Source: Phaeodactylibacter xiamenensis
Lineage (GTDB): Bacteria > Bacteroidota > Bacteroidia > Chitinophagales > Saprospiraceae
Reading direction: 5' to 3'
NCBI RefSeq assembly: GCF_000759025.1
Contig: NZ_JPOS01000039.1
Span: forward strand, 357,979-421,978
DNA length: 64,000 nucleotides
A program made the position numbers and the translations under genes. Positions 28,326 to 37,035 of this stretch are shown here, piece after piece (the stretch's first letter is position 1; the number at the start of each line of letters is the position of its first letter). The notes under the pieces are model-generated. The model ran no database searches. It was not told the origin of the DNA and saw only the letters and a list, made by a program, of their open reading frames with translations.

Positions 28326-28463
28326 CTGCAAAATACCCGATGGACAGCCGGGCTGGGGCTGCGGTTTTTGCTGCTGGAAGCGGAGCAGGTACACGTGCGC
28401 CTCGACTATGGTTTTGCAGCAGGCAGCAGTGGCTTTTACCTCACGGTGGGGGAAGCCTTTTAA
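28326..28463 (+). pseudogene. Remaining C-terminal barrel segment after the in-frame TAG
   Basis: In the same frame as the 27381 gene: LQNTRWTAGLGLRFLL, then VHVRLDYGFAAGSSGFYLTV, ending GEAF and TAA at 28461-28463. These match the usual final strands of BamA-like barrels. The next gene begins 9 bp later after a purine-rich stretch, which fits the TAA and not the TAG as the original gene end. Confidence 0.8.
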
Positions 28464-28472
28464 AAAGAGACT

Positions 28473-29165
28473 ATGACGGTAAGCATCATTATTCCCGTAC
28501 TGAATGAAGCGGAGGAAATCGTAAAGGTAGTCACTCATCTGTGTGAAAATGCCGACCAACGCCTGGCAGACTTGCTGGTCGTTGATGCCGGCAGCACAGA
28601 CGGTACCGCAGCTATTGCCGCTGCAGCCGGTGCAACTGTACTAGCCGCTCCTGAGAAAGGGCGGTCCCGGCAAATGAACTACGGGGCGGGGCAGAGTAGG
28701 GGAGAGGTCCTCTATTTTGTACATGCGGACACCCTGCCCCCGGCTACTTACCTGGATGATATTGCGGCGGCCAGATCAGAAGGCTACCCTATTGGGTCTT
28801 ACCAATCGGTTTACGATACGGATCACCGGCTTTTAAAAATCAATGCCTACTTCACGCGCTTTGATTTTATGTGGTGCCGGGGCGGCGATCAGTCGATCTA
28901 TGTGGACCGCTCTGTCTTTGAAGCCTTTGGCGGTTACCGGGAGGATTATCAAATCATGGAGGAGTACGATTTCATGCAACGGGTACGCGAAAAGCATCCG
29001 TTCAAAATTATGCCCAAGGCTACGCTGATCTCTGCGCGCAAGTACGAAGAAAACAACTACATGCGGGTGCAGCTCGCCAATTTAATCGTATTCAATATGT
29101 ACCGGATGGGCTTTTCTCAGGAGCGGTTGGCCAATACCTACTGCAGGCTTTTGAAATATCGTTAA
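28473..29165 (+). CDS. Family 2 glycosyltransferase, TIGR04283 type
   Basis: 230 residues. GT-A fold: SIIIPVLNEAEEI at the N-terminus, the nucleotide-binding LLVVDAGSTDGTAAIA, and GRSRQMNYGA...YFVHADTLPP typical of the TIGR04283 subgroup (named for arsenosugar clusters but much wider). No membrane helix. It follows the barrel gene by 9 bp and precedes the acyltransferase by 32 bp, so the three form an operon that suggests lipid or envelope modification. The sugar and acceptor are unknown, and no arsenic genes are nearby. Confidence 0.9.
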   Translation: MTVSIIIPVLNEAEEIVKVVTHLCENADQRLADLLVVDAGSTDGTAAIAAAAGATVLAAPEKGRSRQMNYGAGQSRGEVLYFVHADTLPPATYLDDIAAARSEGYPIGSYQSVYDTDHRLLKINAYFTRFDFMWCRGGDQSIYVDRSVFEAFGGYREDYQIMEEYDFMQRVREKHPFKIMPKATLISARKYEENNYMRVQLANLIVFNMYRMGFSQERLANTYCRLLKYR

Positions 29166-29197
29166 CTTTACCCCTCATTCACCAATGGAGAGCTTAC

Positions 29198-30496
29198 ATG
29201 TTGTACTCGTTCGTGCGGCCGATTGCCCGTTTGGGGCTAAAAGCCTTTTATCGAAAAATTTATGTCTCCAACGCGGAGCGTATGCCCCGGGATAAGCCGG
29301 TTTTCCTGGCTTCCAATCATCCTACTGCTTTTATTGAGCCCTGTCTGATGGCTTGTTTTCTGGACCGCCCGCTCTTTTTTCTGGTACGCGGCAACCTGTT
29401 TCAGAAAAAGATTTTCGACACCCTGCTGCGCAGCCTCAATATGCTGCCTATTTACCGCCGTAAGGACGGAGGTTACAGCAAATTGAAGAACAACTATGAG
29501 ACGTTCCAGTCCGTTTTCGGCGCCCTGCACGATAACCGTACTGTCATGATCCTCATCGAAGGGAGCACCATTCAGGTCAAGCGGCTGCGACCGCTCAAGA
29601 AAGGGACTGCCCGCATGGCTTTCGGGGCGATTGAGGCTTATGATCTGGAGGAGGTGTACATCGTGCCGGGTGGCGTGAACTTTACCTATGCAGAGCGGCC
29701 GCGGTCGGAGGTAATGATTGAAATCGGCGAGCCTGTAAAGGCTAAGGACTACCTGGAGGATTACGTACATAATGCCAATAAAGCCATCATGGACCTCACC
29801 AATGCCGTCCGCCCTGCCCTGGAGGACTGCCTGGTTCATGTGGAAAACCCTGAGCATGATGAGCTGGTGGAAGGCCTGCTGCAAATGCACCGGAGTACTT
29901 TTGTGGAACCCCGCTTTCCCATTTTTTCTATAGATCCTGCCCGTTTTGAGATGGAAAAGGGTGTCGCTGAAAAAGTCAATGCATCAGACCCGGCTGCCCT
30001 GCCTGAATTGCGGGAAGCAGTAGCGGACTATATGGAACACCTGGGGCAATTTGGTTTGGAAGACCGTACACTAATGCAGCGCAAGCAACCTCCCTCCGCC
30101 TGGCCGCTGTGGCTGGGCTTCCCCATTTTCTTACTGGGTTATGCTTTCAACAAGCCCCTGACCCTGCCGGGCAAACACATTTCGGAGACACGGGTGAAAA
30201 CCCATGAATTTATCATGCCGGTACGCTGGGCTGTGAGCCTTGGGGTATACCTGGTTACGACGATAGCCGTGGTGGTAGCAACTCTGGCCACGCAGTGGCA
30301 ATGGCTGCCCCTCGTGTATGCAGGGCTTCTGTTGTCCGGCCATTTCGCATTATACTATCTCGAATACCGGGACGAGTACCGGCAGCACCAACGCCTGAAA
30401 ATCGTTCCGGAAAAACAACTGGAAGCTCTGCTGCAACGGCGGGCACAGGTGATGGAACTGTACAACAACCTCAGGCCCAAATACGAAAACGCCTGA
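29198..30496 (+). CDS. PlsC-type lysophospholipid acyltransferase with C-terminal membrane segments
   Basis: 432 residues. Acyltransferase domain (about 1-215): SNHPTAFIEP is the catalytic His box, here His-x5-Glu where Asp is usual in this subgroup; LRSLNMLPIYRR and ILIEGSTIQVKRLRPLKKGT are the later motifs that bind the glycerol phosphate. Two hydrophobic stretches follow (about 305-320 and 345-390, WAVSLGVYLVTTIAVVVATL), then a basic tail. It likely moves an acyl chain onto a lysophospholipid at the inner membrane. It is the last gene of the operon starting at 27381. Confidence 0.9.
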   Translation: MLYSFVRPIARLGLKAFYRKIYVSNAERMPRDKPVFLASNHPTAFIEPCLMACFLDRPLFFLVRGNLFQKKIFDTLLRSLNMLPIYRRKDGGYSKLKNNYETFQSVFGALHDNRTVMILIEGSTIQVKRLRPLKKGTARMAFGAIEAYDLEEVYIVPGGVNFTYAERPRSEVMIEIGEPVKAKDYLEDYVHNANKAIMDLTNAVRPALEDCLVHVENPEHDELVEGLLQMHRSTFVEPRFPIFSIDPARFEMEKGVAEKVNASDPAALPELREAVADYMEHLGQFGLEDRTLMQRKQPPSAWPLWLGFPIFLLGYAFNKPLTLPGKHISETRVKTHEFIMPVRWAVSLGVYLVTTIAVVVATLATQWQWLPLVYAGLLLSGHFALYYLEYRDEYRQHQRLKIVPEKQLEALLQRRAQVMELYNNLRPKYENA

Positions 30497-30510
30497 CACC
30501 AAGAAAGAGA

Positions 30511-30543
30511 AGCGGCATGCTCCCGGTGTGGGAACATGCCGCT
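30511..30543. terminator. Hairpin between convergent genes
   Basis: AGCGGCATG and CATGCCGCT pair perfectly, followed by one mismatch and four more pairs (TCCC/GGGA) around a 5-nt loop. On the minus strand the stem is followed by TCTCTTTCTT, so it best serves the TonB receptor gene; on the plus strand there is no T-tract. Confidence 0.7.
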
Positions 30544-30592
30544 CGGCATTTAACTAAAAAAGTATGGGAGACTGTTAGGTAAATAGTTACAA

Positions 30593-33469
30593 TTAGAAGT
30601 TGTGGCTGATACCTACGCTTACGGAAACGCCCGGATTCACCCGGTTGAACACCTGCGGTGTCGCCTCGAAGGACTGATAGAAGCTCTCCACCTTGTCATT
30701 CAGAATATTGTTGATGCCAAAGTCGAGGGTCGTATTCTGCTCTGCGCCCAGCTTTTTGTTAAAGCTGAAGTTCAGGCTGTGGAAAGGCTGGAAGAAAACA
30801 TCCGGATAAAGACCAGTTCCTACAATTTCGAGGGTCTCGCCTTTTACATTGTAAAACAGGCCTGCATCGATTCCTTTCTCAAGGTTGCCATAAGTGATTC
30901 CAGCGTTAATTACATAAGGAGCCTGCCCGGCCATTTGACGGGTGTTCTCGATGGTTTGCCCTTCGCGCTCAAACAACTGACGGTTGTTAAACTCTGCATT
31001 GGTCATGTCAATCTGAGATTCCACCACGGTGACATTACCGCTGAATGAGAAGTTCTCCAGCGCAGGAGAGATGAAGTTCAGCTTTTTGCGCACTTCAAAT
31101 TCCAATCCGAAGAGCTGCCCGTTACCCACGTTACGGGGCTGAAATTCTGCACTGGTAGCGGCTTGAGGCAGCCGCACCAGTTCGATGGGCTGATCGAATC
31201 GCTTGTAGAAACCACTGATGGAGAAGATTTGTCCACCCTCCATAAACAGCTCCCAGCGCAGGTCGATGTTATCAATGCGGGTCGCTACCAGATTGCCATC
31301 CCAGTCCTGGATGCTAAATAAACTTCCGTTAAAGATACGGTTAGTTACCGGGTCAATGATTTGCGCAAAAGATAGCTCCTTAAATGAAGGACGGGCAATG
31401 GTACGGGAGTAAGCGGCACGCAGGTTTTGTTCCTTCTGCAAACTGTAGATCAGATTGACAGAGGGGAAAAAGTCTAAGTCGTCCAGTACGGCCTCATTCT
31501 CAAGGTTGTTTCCTCCGGGGTCTCCACTTGCGAAACGCTGGTCGCGGCCAGTATGGCGCTGTACGAAGTTCTCTGCCCGAACTCCAAATATAGTTTTGAG
31601 GTTAGGGAGCAGATCGGCTTCGTTGGAGACGTAAAATGCAGTATTGTTAACGGTCGAGTTGTACTCGTTGGGGTTGGGGGTATTATTACCCGACTGATAG
31701 TAGATATTACCAGTAGGGAATATGTTCTCGTCAACAAGCACGTCATTGGGGATTGGATCAAAAGAGGTGCTGCCGCCAAAGAACTGAATATCGTAGAAGA
31801 GGATTTCGTAGTCCCGCTCTTTGAAGGTATGACTACCACCGAACTTTAGCTTTGCATTTTCGCCTCGGAAGGTGTAATTCTTTGTAATGTCCAGCCTCCC
31901 AACGGTATTAGTTTCATCAAGATAACGCCAGATTCGGGATGGGTTTCCACCGGCACCTGCTACAAAGTTAGTATCTACAGGAGAAACGGTAAATGCTGTT
32001 TTGCGGATATCGGGGTCATCTGAAGAGGAAATGGTCATAGAGCCCCGCCAGTCAATTTCCCAGCCACTCTCGCCAAGGACGTGTGTTCCATTGAGCAAGA
32101 AGTTGCTCAGGGAGCGCTGATTATATTCCAGGTTGTCTGACAGGGCAATATAACCAGACTGGCCTACAGCATCACCATTGTTGTCAATTGTGAACTTACC
32201 GGCGCGATTTTCACCGTTTTGAAGGCGCATAGCTGTAAATCGGTATTTCGATAACTTTGTTTTGTAAGCTAAACCAGCAAGCCCCCCGATAAGAATGTTC
32301 TGTTCTCCAAGCTGTCCGAACTGATCATTGGCGTATATCAACTCATAATCTGCCGGGTCTGCCACCCGCTGATATTCTCCGTAGAATACATCATCGTAAT
32401 AGGTATAGTCGTTGCGATAGGAGAGTGAAAAGATATAGCCCAGCTTACCCTCTCGTTGGTTGTTTAAATCAAATTGATTGCCAATTGAAAAGCTTGCACT
32501 ATAGTCAAGTAAGCTGGTTTCGCGATTGGCGCCCAACTCCGGGTTAAAACTGCGAATAAAATCCCCTACTTCTCTATCGGTATTTCCACTAATTGGGGTT
32601 GGGATCCGTTCCGCATCTGCACCGACAGGCAACGCCCGGGCTCCATCGTCGAAACCAAGGAAATCAGTATCTCCACCATCGTAGGTCAGAAAATCGTTAG
32701 TGAGGTTCATCTGTGGATTATACCCGAGGCTTACAGAGGCAGAGAGAATCCGCTCTTCCGGGAAGTCTTTGGTTTCGATGTTGAGCAAACCTCCCGTAAA
32801 GTCGGCCGGCATATCAGCCGTGAAGTTTTTGCTGACAACCAGGTTGTCAATCAGGTTGGTGGGGAAGATATCCATTTGAATGGTATTCCGGTCGGGGTCC
32901 AGTCCCGGGATGTCCACACCGTTGAGTGTTGTCTTGGAATAGCGGTCACCCAGGCCACGGACGTAAACGTACTTGCCACCTTCAATGGAAACTCCGGTCA
33001 CGCGCTTGGCTGCTTCTACTGCTGTCGCATCGCCCGTTAGCTGCATGCGTGCCGAGGAGATACCGTCCAGCATGGCAGGGGCTTTCTTTTTGATGGTCAT
33101 CAGAGCCGCCTCCGTTGTTCGGATGGCTTTGCCAGTGACGACGACCTCCTGTAGTTGTTGGGTGTCATCGCCCAGGCGGATCTCACCCAGGGCGTTAACC
33201 TCACCAGCCACTACTTCGACGTCAGCAATTGTCAGGGTCTGAAAACCGATGTAGGAAATCTGCACGGAATAAGTGCCAGGTGCAATTGAGATGGAAAACT
33301 CACCGTCCAGATCGGTAACGGTACCCCGGTCAGTATCTTTAACCAATACGTTTGCTCCGATCACGGTGAAGCCGCTCTCATCTTCAATTACGGTGCCGCG
33401 AATGGTGCCTGTTTGGGCGGTCACAAGATAAACAGTCAGTACGAATAGGATAGTTAAAATCTGCCTCAT
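30593..33469 (-). CDS. TonB-dependent outer-membrane receptor with carboxypeptidase-like N-terminal domain
   Basis: 958 residues. Signal peptide (MRQILTILFVLTVYLVTAQ), CarboxypepD_reg-like domain (about 22-105, GTVIEDESGFTVIGANVLVK), TonB box region (QLQEVVVTGKAI), plug (about 125-245, VEAAKRVTGVSIEGGKYVYV, RGLGDRYSKTTLNGVDIP), then a 22-strand-type barrel ending VSVSVGISHNF with the terminal Phe. Imports a bound ligand using TonB/ExbBD energy. The gene for a surface lipoprotein lies upstream on the same strand and a PiT-like permease gene diverges beyond it, which suggests phosphate or a phosphorylated compound as substrate (inference). Confidence 0.95.
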   Translation of the reverse strand: MRQILTILFVLTVYLVTAQTGTIRGTVIEDESGFTVIGANVLVKDTDRGTVTDLDGEFSISIAPGTYSVQISYIGFQTLTIADVEVVAGEVNALGEIRLGDDTQQLQEVVVTGKAIRTTEAALMTIKKKAPAMLDGISSARMQLTGDATAVEAAKRVTGVSIEGGKYVYVRGLGDRYSKTTLNGVDIPGLDPDRNTIQMDIFPTNLIDNLVVSKNFTADMPADFTGGLLNIETKDFPEERILSASVSLGYNPQMNLTNDFLTYDGGDTDFLGFDDGARALPVGADAERIPTPISGNTDREVGDFIRSFNPELGANRETSLLDYSASFSIGNQFDLNNQREGKLGYIFSLSYRNDYTYYDDVFYGEYQRVADPADYELIYANDQFGQLGEQNILIGGLAGLAYKTKLSKYRFTAMRLQNGENRAGKFTIDNNGDAVGQSGYIALSDNLEYNQRSLSNFLLNGTHVLGESGWEIDWRGSMTISSSDDPDIRKTAFTVSPVDTNFVAGAGGNPSRIWRYLDETNTVGRLDITKNYTFRGENAKLKFGGSHTFKERDYEILFYDIQFFGGSTSFDPIPNDVLVDENIFPTGNIYYQSGNNTPNPNEYNSTVNNTAFYVSNEADLLPNLKTIFGVRAENFVQRHTGRDQRFASGDPGGNNLENEAVLDDLDFFPSVNLIYSLQKEQNLRAAYSRTIARPSFKELSFAQIIDPVTNRIFNGSLFSIQDWDGNLVATRIDNIDLRWELFMEGGQIFSISGFYKRFDQPIELVRLPQAATSAEFQPRNVGNGQLFGLEFEVRKKLNFISPALENFSFSGNVTVVESQIDMTNAEFNNRQLFEREGQTIENTRQMAGQAPYVINAGITYGNLEKGIDAGLFYNVKGETLEIVGTGLYPDVFFQPFHSLNFSFNKKLGAEQNTTLDFGINNILNDKVESFYQSFEATPQVFNRVNPGVSVSVGISHNF

Positions 33470-33498
33470 GTGCTTATTATTATTTAGGGCATTGTAAA

Positions 33499-33537
33499 GT
33501 GAAAAGATTCACAGCCGGGGAGGCCATGAATCTTTTC
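33499..33537 (-). terminator. Stable hairpin between the lipoprotein and receptor genes
   Basis: Twelve base pairs (TGAAAAGATTCA/TGAATCTTTTCA) with a 15-nt loop that can form an extra GCC/GGC pairing. On the transcribed strand it is followed by a weak pyrimidine stretch. It may stop part of the transcripts leaving the lipoprotein gene and so set the ratio of the two products. Confidence 0.6.
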
Positions 33538-33603
33538 AGGTATCACTTATCAAAAATGATGGAGATCAATTAAGTCAATACAATGTGGTTTGTCAACTGT
33601 GGT

Positions 33604-35118
33604 TTAGAGACCGTCCAGTCCACCCACTTGTGCTGCCCAAGTCCAACCCAGGTTAGATTTGTCAGCAACCGGAGAACCACCTGCGGAGATACCTGCAGGT
33701 ACCATACCTGCTTCCATCAGGTCTACCAGATTAGCAGGGTCAACATCGAATGTGATGTTGTTGAAAGTAGTGTTATCCAACTCATCGTCAGTTACGTCCT
33801 GTCCATCAACGAATGGGCCTACAAAGTGGACGTTTGACATGTCAAGTGGTGTGTTGGTGTCCGTGTCGATCAGTAGGCCAGTCGCTCCGGCTACCAGCTC
33901 GAGTTCACCGTCATCGTTAGTCTCGAAGAGGCCTGGTACAATAGTACCATTCTGAATAGTCTGACGAGCTACGTAAGAACCTTCAGGACCATCCAACTCG
34001 AAGCAGCTACCAACAGGAGTTACAACGAAGAAGTTGTCAAGTGTACCACCCCAGGACTGATCTGTATCGATGGCATCGTCACCGGCGTTCCAAACAACTA
34101 CATCATCAACGCTAACGGTACCACCGAACCACTCGATGCCATCGTCCTGATTAGCTACTACCTCAACGTTGTTGATTATGGTGCTTGAACCAACACCGCC
34201 TAGGGTCAGACCATTAATTTCGTTACCTGCACCGATGTTTGAACCACCGTGGCGGATAGAGATGTGAGAAATAACGCCGGAATTGTCGCTGTCGTCAGTA
34301 CCGCCGTACAGACCGTTAGTGTCCGTTGCAGGAATACCCTCGATCTGTACTTCGCTTACATCGTCGTCATTATCATTCGAAGCAGAGATAGTAGCGTTAC
34401 CCAGTACGATAACACCACCCCACAGACCATTGATATCAGGATCGAGGTTAGGGCTGGTAAAGTCGCCTGAAGCTACTCTTTCCGGAGTAATCTCGTCAGC
34501 TACAGAAGTGAAGATAATTGGAGCGTTAGCAGTACCTTCAGCTAACAGGGTTGCATTACGAGCAATCAGGAGTGCAGTTGCGTTAGCACCAGTACCCGCT
34601 TCACCCTTAATGACAGTACCAGGCTGAATCGTCAGTGTGGCACCAGCCTCAACTGTAATACGGCCGCCAAGAACCCAGGTCTTGTCAGAAGTCCAGGTTG
34701 CGTCTTCGGTGATGTTTTCACGAAGGATAATGGTGTTTGGATCCTCAGCGATGTTAATAACCGCTGTAGCCTCGTCAGAGTCTCCTTCAGAGTCTGTAAC
34801 CGTTACAGTAATTGAAGCAGCACCACCAGTGGTACCCGCGTCGTAGTTGATGGTTATTGAGGAACCAGTTACATCACCGTTTGGGTTTGTAACAGTAACA
34901 CCAGAACCAACAGCTTCGTAGCTTGCAGTAAGCTCAGAATCGAAAGAGACATCAAAAGTCATAGAAAGACCAGTCTCGCCGTTGTTCACAGCCTGAACGC
35001 CAGAAGGCGCAGTTACGTTTACAGAAGAAAACATGGAGTCGCCATCATCGTCGCAGGCAGTGAAAACCAGCGCGGACACAGCGAAAAGCATGGCTAACAG
35101 TCGAAAGTTCATAAACAA
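33604..35118 (-). CDS. Surface-type lipoprotein with right-handed beta-helix
   Basis: 504 residues. Signal MFMNFRLLAMLFAVSALVFTAC gives Cys22, followed directly by DDDGDS, an acidic tag like the lipoprotein export signal that sends Bacteroidota lipoproteins to the outer face. Residues about 30-125 form an Ig/PKD-like domain. Then come parallel beta-helix coils (TLTIQPGTVIKGEAGTGANA, TLLAEGTANAPIIFTS, GGVIVLGNATIS, GLTLGGVGSSTIINNVEVVA, NQDDGIEWFGGTVSVDDVVV). No catalytic motif stands out. Upstream of the TonB receptor and probably in its operon, like SusD-type partners but with a different fold; ligand capture is inference. Confidence 0.85.
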   Translation of the reverse strand: MFMNFRLLAMLFAVSALVFTACDDDGDSMFSSVNVTAPSGVQAVNNGETGLSMTFDVSFDSELTASYEAVGSGVTVTNPNGDVTGSSITINYDAGTTGGAASITVTVTDSEGDSDEATAVINIAEDPNTIILRENITEDATWTSDKTWVLGGRITVEAGATLTIQPGTVIKGEAGTGANATALLIARNATLLAEGTANAPIIFTSVADEITPERVASGDFTSPNLDPDINGLWGGVIVLGNATISASNDNDDDVSEVQIEGIPATDTNGLYGGTDDSDNSGVISHISIRHGGSNIGAGNEINGLTLGGVGSSTIINNVEVVANQDDGIEWFGGTVSVDDVVVWNAGDDAIDTDQSWGGTLDNFFVVTPVGSCFELDGPEGSYVARQTIQNGTIVPGLFETNDDGELELVAGATGLLIDTDTNTPLDMSNVHFVGPFVDGQDVTDDELDNTTFNNITFDVDPANLVDLMEAGMVPAGISAGGSPVADKSNLGWTWAAQVGGLDGL

Positions 35119-35187
35119 AAGTTTTTTTGTGTAAGTGTAATCTGCCGCAAATGTCGGGGCCAGTTGATAACCGAAGATTAAAAGGGT

Positions 35188-35204
35188 GTTAATTAATGAT
35201 TAAC
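35188..35204. promoter_or_regulatory. Candidate operator in the divergent region (Pho-box-like)
   Basis: GTTAATTAATGATTAAC is an inverted repeat with 6-bp arms and 5-nt centre. Read with one more base at the left it is also a direct repeat, TGTTAAT-TAAT-GATTAAC, with 7-4-7 layout and 11-bp period, the geometry of PhoB boxes. It lies between the lipoprotein gene (minus) and the PiT-like gene (plus). The assignment to PhoB is inference. Confidence 0.45.
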
Positions 35205-35261
35205 TTGTTTTTGGGTGCGTAGCCAGCAGGATAGGCTGTTTTTAGTCAGGACATTTCAGCA

Positions 35262-36320
35262 ATGCCTAATAAGGGGCGGATAAAATTTAAACTTAACCTT
35301 AGCTTAACACTGCCCGCAGGTGTAGTCGCTAATTTTGTCGCTCACTATATTATAAGCAAACAACACATGGATCCATCCCTGATTTTTATGTGGGCGGGTT
35401 TTATCCTCGCTGGTTATTCTGTGGTAGGCAACGACAGTATTCAAACGCTCGGTACCTTCCTTTCTTCCAATGAGGAGCGCTCCTGGTTCGTCCTCTGGCT
35501 TTTTGCCGGGAGCATTCTGTCCGCCACCTTGATATACGGCTGGATGAATTATGGTGGCGACGTTTCCTACGGCCGACTGGAAAAGTACCCTTTGCCGCAA
35601 CCTTTTGCCTGGTACTACCTGCTGCCGCCTTTGGTGCTGATGTCGCTAACCCGAACGGGTATTCCGGTGAGTACCTCTTTCCTTATCCTCACTTTCTTCA
35701 ATGAGAAGAACCTGGTGGATATGACGGTGAAGTCGCTACTGGGTTATGTTGTTGCCTTCACGGTAGCCATTATCATCTACCTGCTGATTACCAAAACGAT
35801 AGAGCGCCGCTTTATCGAAACCCGGCCCACAGATGCCGACCGCCGCATCTGGGTGCCCCTGCAATGGCTTTCGACCGGCTTTCTCTGGTCGCAGTGGCTG
35901 ATTCAGGATTTTGCCAATATATATGTATACCTGCCCCGGTCTACGAGCGCTACGACGCTGGCGATTTCCTTAACCATACTGCTGGTGCTGCTGGCCTACA
36001 TTTTTTACAGTAAAGGCGGTGCCATCCAGAAAATCGTAAAAGCCAAGACCAATACCGTAGACATCCGTTCGGCCACCATCATTGATGCGACTTACGGCGT
36101 GGTATTGTATTTCTTCAAGGAGCTGAGCAACATCCCCATGAGTACGACCTGGGTGTTTATCGGTTTGCTGGCCGGCCGGGAAATCGCCATCCGCTATCAG
36201 TTGGACAAGAAGTTCTCCCGGGAGGTCTTTAGGATGATTCTTTCTGACCTTGGCAAAGTCTTCTTTGGTCTTGTGGTCAGCATTTTATTGGTGTTCCTCA
36301 TTAAATTCCTGGCTGCATAA
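35262..36320 (+). CDS. PiT/PHO4-like inorganic phosphate permease
   Basis: 352 residues, about ten membrane helices. Both halves carry the PiT signature: GNDSIQTLGTF (about 56-66) with TGIPVSTSF (about 133-141) in the first, and a second copy with IDATYGVVLYFF and SNIPMSTTWVFIGLLAGRE (about 290-308). The usual GANDVANA is changed to VGNDSIQT, so it belongs to a side branch of the family. Expected to import phosphate across the inner membrane with H+ or Na+. Its start is 143 bp from that of the divergent lipoprotein gene. Confidence 0.82.
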   Translation: MPNKGRIKFKLNLSLTLPAGVVANFVAHYIISKQHMDPSLIFMWAGFILAGYSVVGNDSIQTLGTFLSSNEERSWFVLWLFAGSILSATLIYGWMNYGGDVSYGRLEKYPLPQPFAWYYLLPPLVLMSLTRTGIPVSTSFLILTFFNEKNLVDMTVKSLLGYVVAFTVAIIIYLLITKTIERRFIETRPTDADRRIWVPLQWLSTGFLWSQWLIQDFANIYVYLPRSTSATTLAISLTILLVLLAYIFYSKGGAIQKIVKAKTNTVDIRSATIIDATYGVVLYFFKELSNIPMSTTWVFIGLLAGREIAIRYQLDKKFSREVFRMILSDLGKVFFGLVVSILLVFLIKFLAA

Positions 36321-36397
36321 GGGCTTCTTGGAAAATGAAATACACAACCTTTAAAAAGGTTTTGCCCCACTGCTAAGGTATTCCGTAAATGAGATTG

Positions 36398-36427
36398 TTG
36401 CAATCCGGCCGGGAACCGCTATATTTG
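36398..36427 (+). promoter_or_regulatory. Bacteroidota-type promoter of pyrR
   Basis: TTG at 36398-36400, 19-bp spacer, then TATATTTG (36420-36427), a full match to the -7 element TAnnTTTG. Transcription would start about 36433, at or next to the pyrR ATG (36435), predicting a leaderless or nearly leaderless mRNA. Confidence 0.6.
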
Positions 36428-36434
36428 CTTTTGC

Positions 36435-36995
36435 ATGGAAAAAGGACGCGTCATAGCAGGTCAAAAGCGCTTTGCGCTGACCATTGAGCGGCTCTGTCAG
36501 CAACTGATTGAGCAGCATGGTGCCTTTGAGGATACCTGCCTCATTGGGATTCAGCCCCGTGGCGTATTTCTGGGGGACCGCTTGCACCAAAGGCTGGAAG
36601 ATCTGCTCGGTGGACCTGCAGTGGAGTATGGCAAGCTGGATATCACGTTCTACCGGGATGATTTCCGTACCCGGGCTAAGCCGCTTTCTGCCAGCCCCAC
36701 TGAGCTGGATTTCCTCGTGGAAGGCAAAAAAGTTATTTTGGTGGATGATGTGCTCTATACCGGGCGGACCGTACAGGCCGCACTGACGGCGCTCAACCAC
36801 TACGGCCGGCCAAAGAAGGTGGAATTGCTGGCTCTCGTCGACCGCCGCTTCAACCGGCATTTGCCTATTCAGGGAGACTATATTGGCATGACGGTAGATG
36901 CTGTGGACAAGGCGTTCGTCCGTGTGGAATGGAAAGAGCAGAGCAACGAAGATCGCGTTTTGATTTTTGCTGATAAGAGCGAGGCAGAAGAATAG
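36435..36995 (+). CDS. pyrR: PyrR-type bifunctional pyr regulator / uracil phosphoribosyltransferase
   Basis: 186 residues. The PRPP-binding loop is VILVDDVLYTGRTVQAAL (about 97-114); IGIQPRGVFLGDRL and LALVDRRFNRHLPIQGDYIG are further PyrR signatures. It converts uracil and PRPP to UMP; in some bacteria it also binds pyr leader RNA. With an almost leaderless message upstream there is no room for an attenuator before pyrR itself, and the 40-bp gap to pyrB shows no hairpin, so RNA regulation is not supported here. Confidence 0.93.
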   Translation: MEKGRVIAGQKRFALTIERLCQQLIEQHGAFEDTCLIGIQPRGVFLGDRLHQRLEDLLGGPAVEYGKLDITFYRDDFRTRAKPLSASPTELDFLVEGKKVILVDDVLYTGRTVQAALTALNHYGRPKKVELLALVDRRFNRHLPIQGDYIGMTVDAVDKAFVRVEWKEQSNEDRVLIFADKSEAEE

Positions 36996-37035
36996 GTCAA
37001 CAGACAAATTGCCAAACGGCACTTAATTATATCGA

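Noticed and set aside
28473..29165. Arsenosugar biosynthesis assignment for the TIGR04283-type glycosyltransferase
   Set aside because: No arsM, arsS or other arsenic gene is present nearby; the subfamily is broader than its name.
36996..37035. PyrR-binding attenuator between pyrR and pyrB
   Set aside because: The 40-bp gap has no stem-loop or T-tract.
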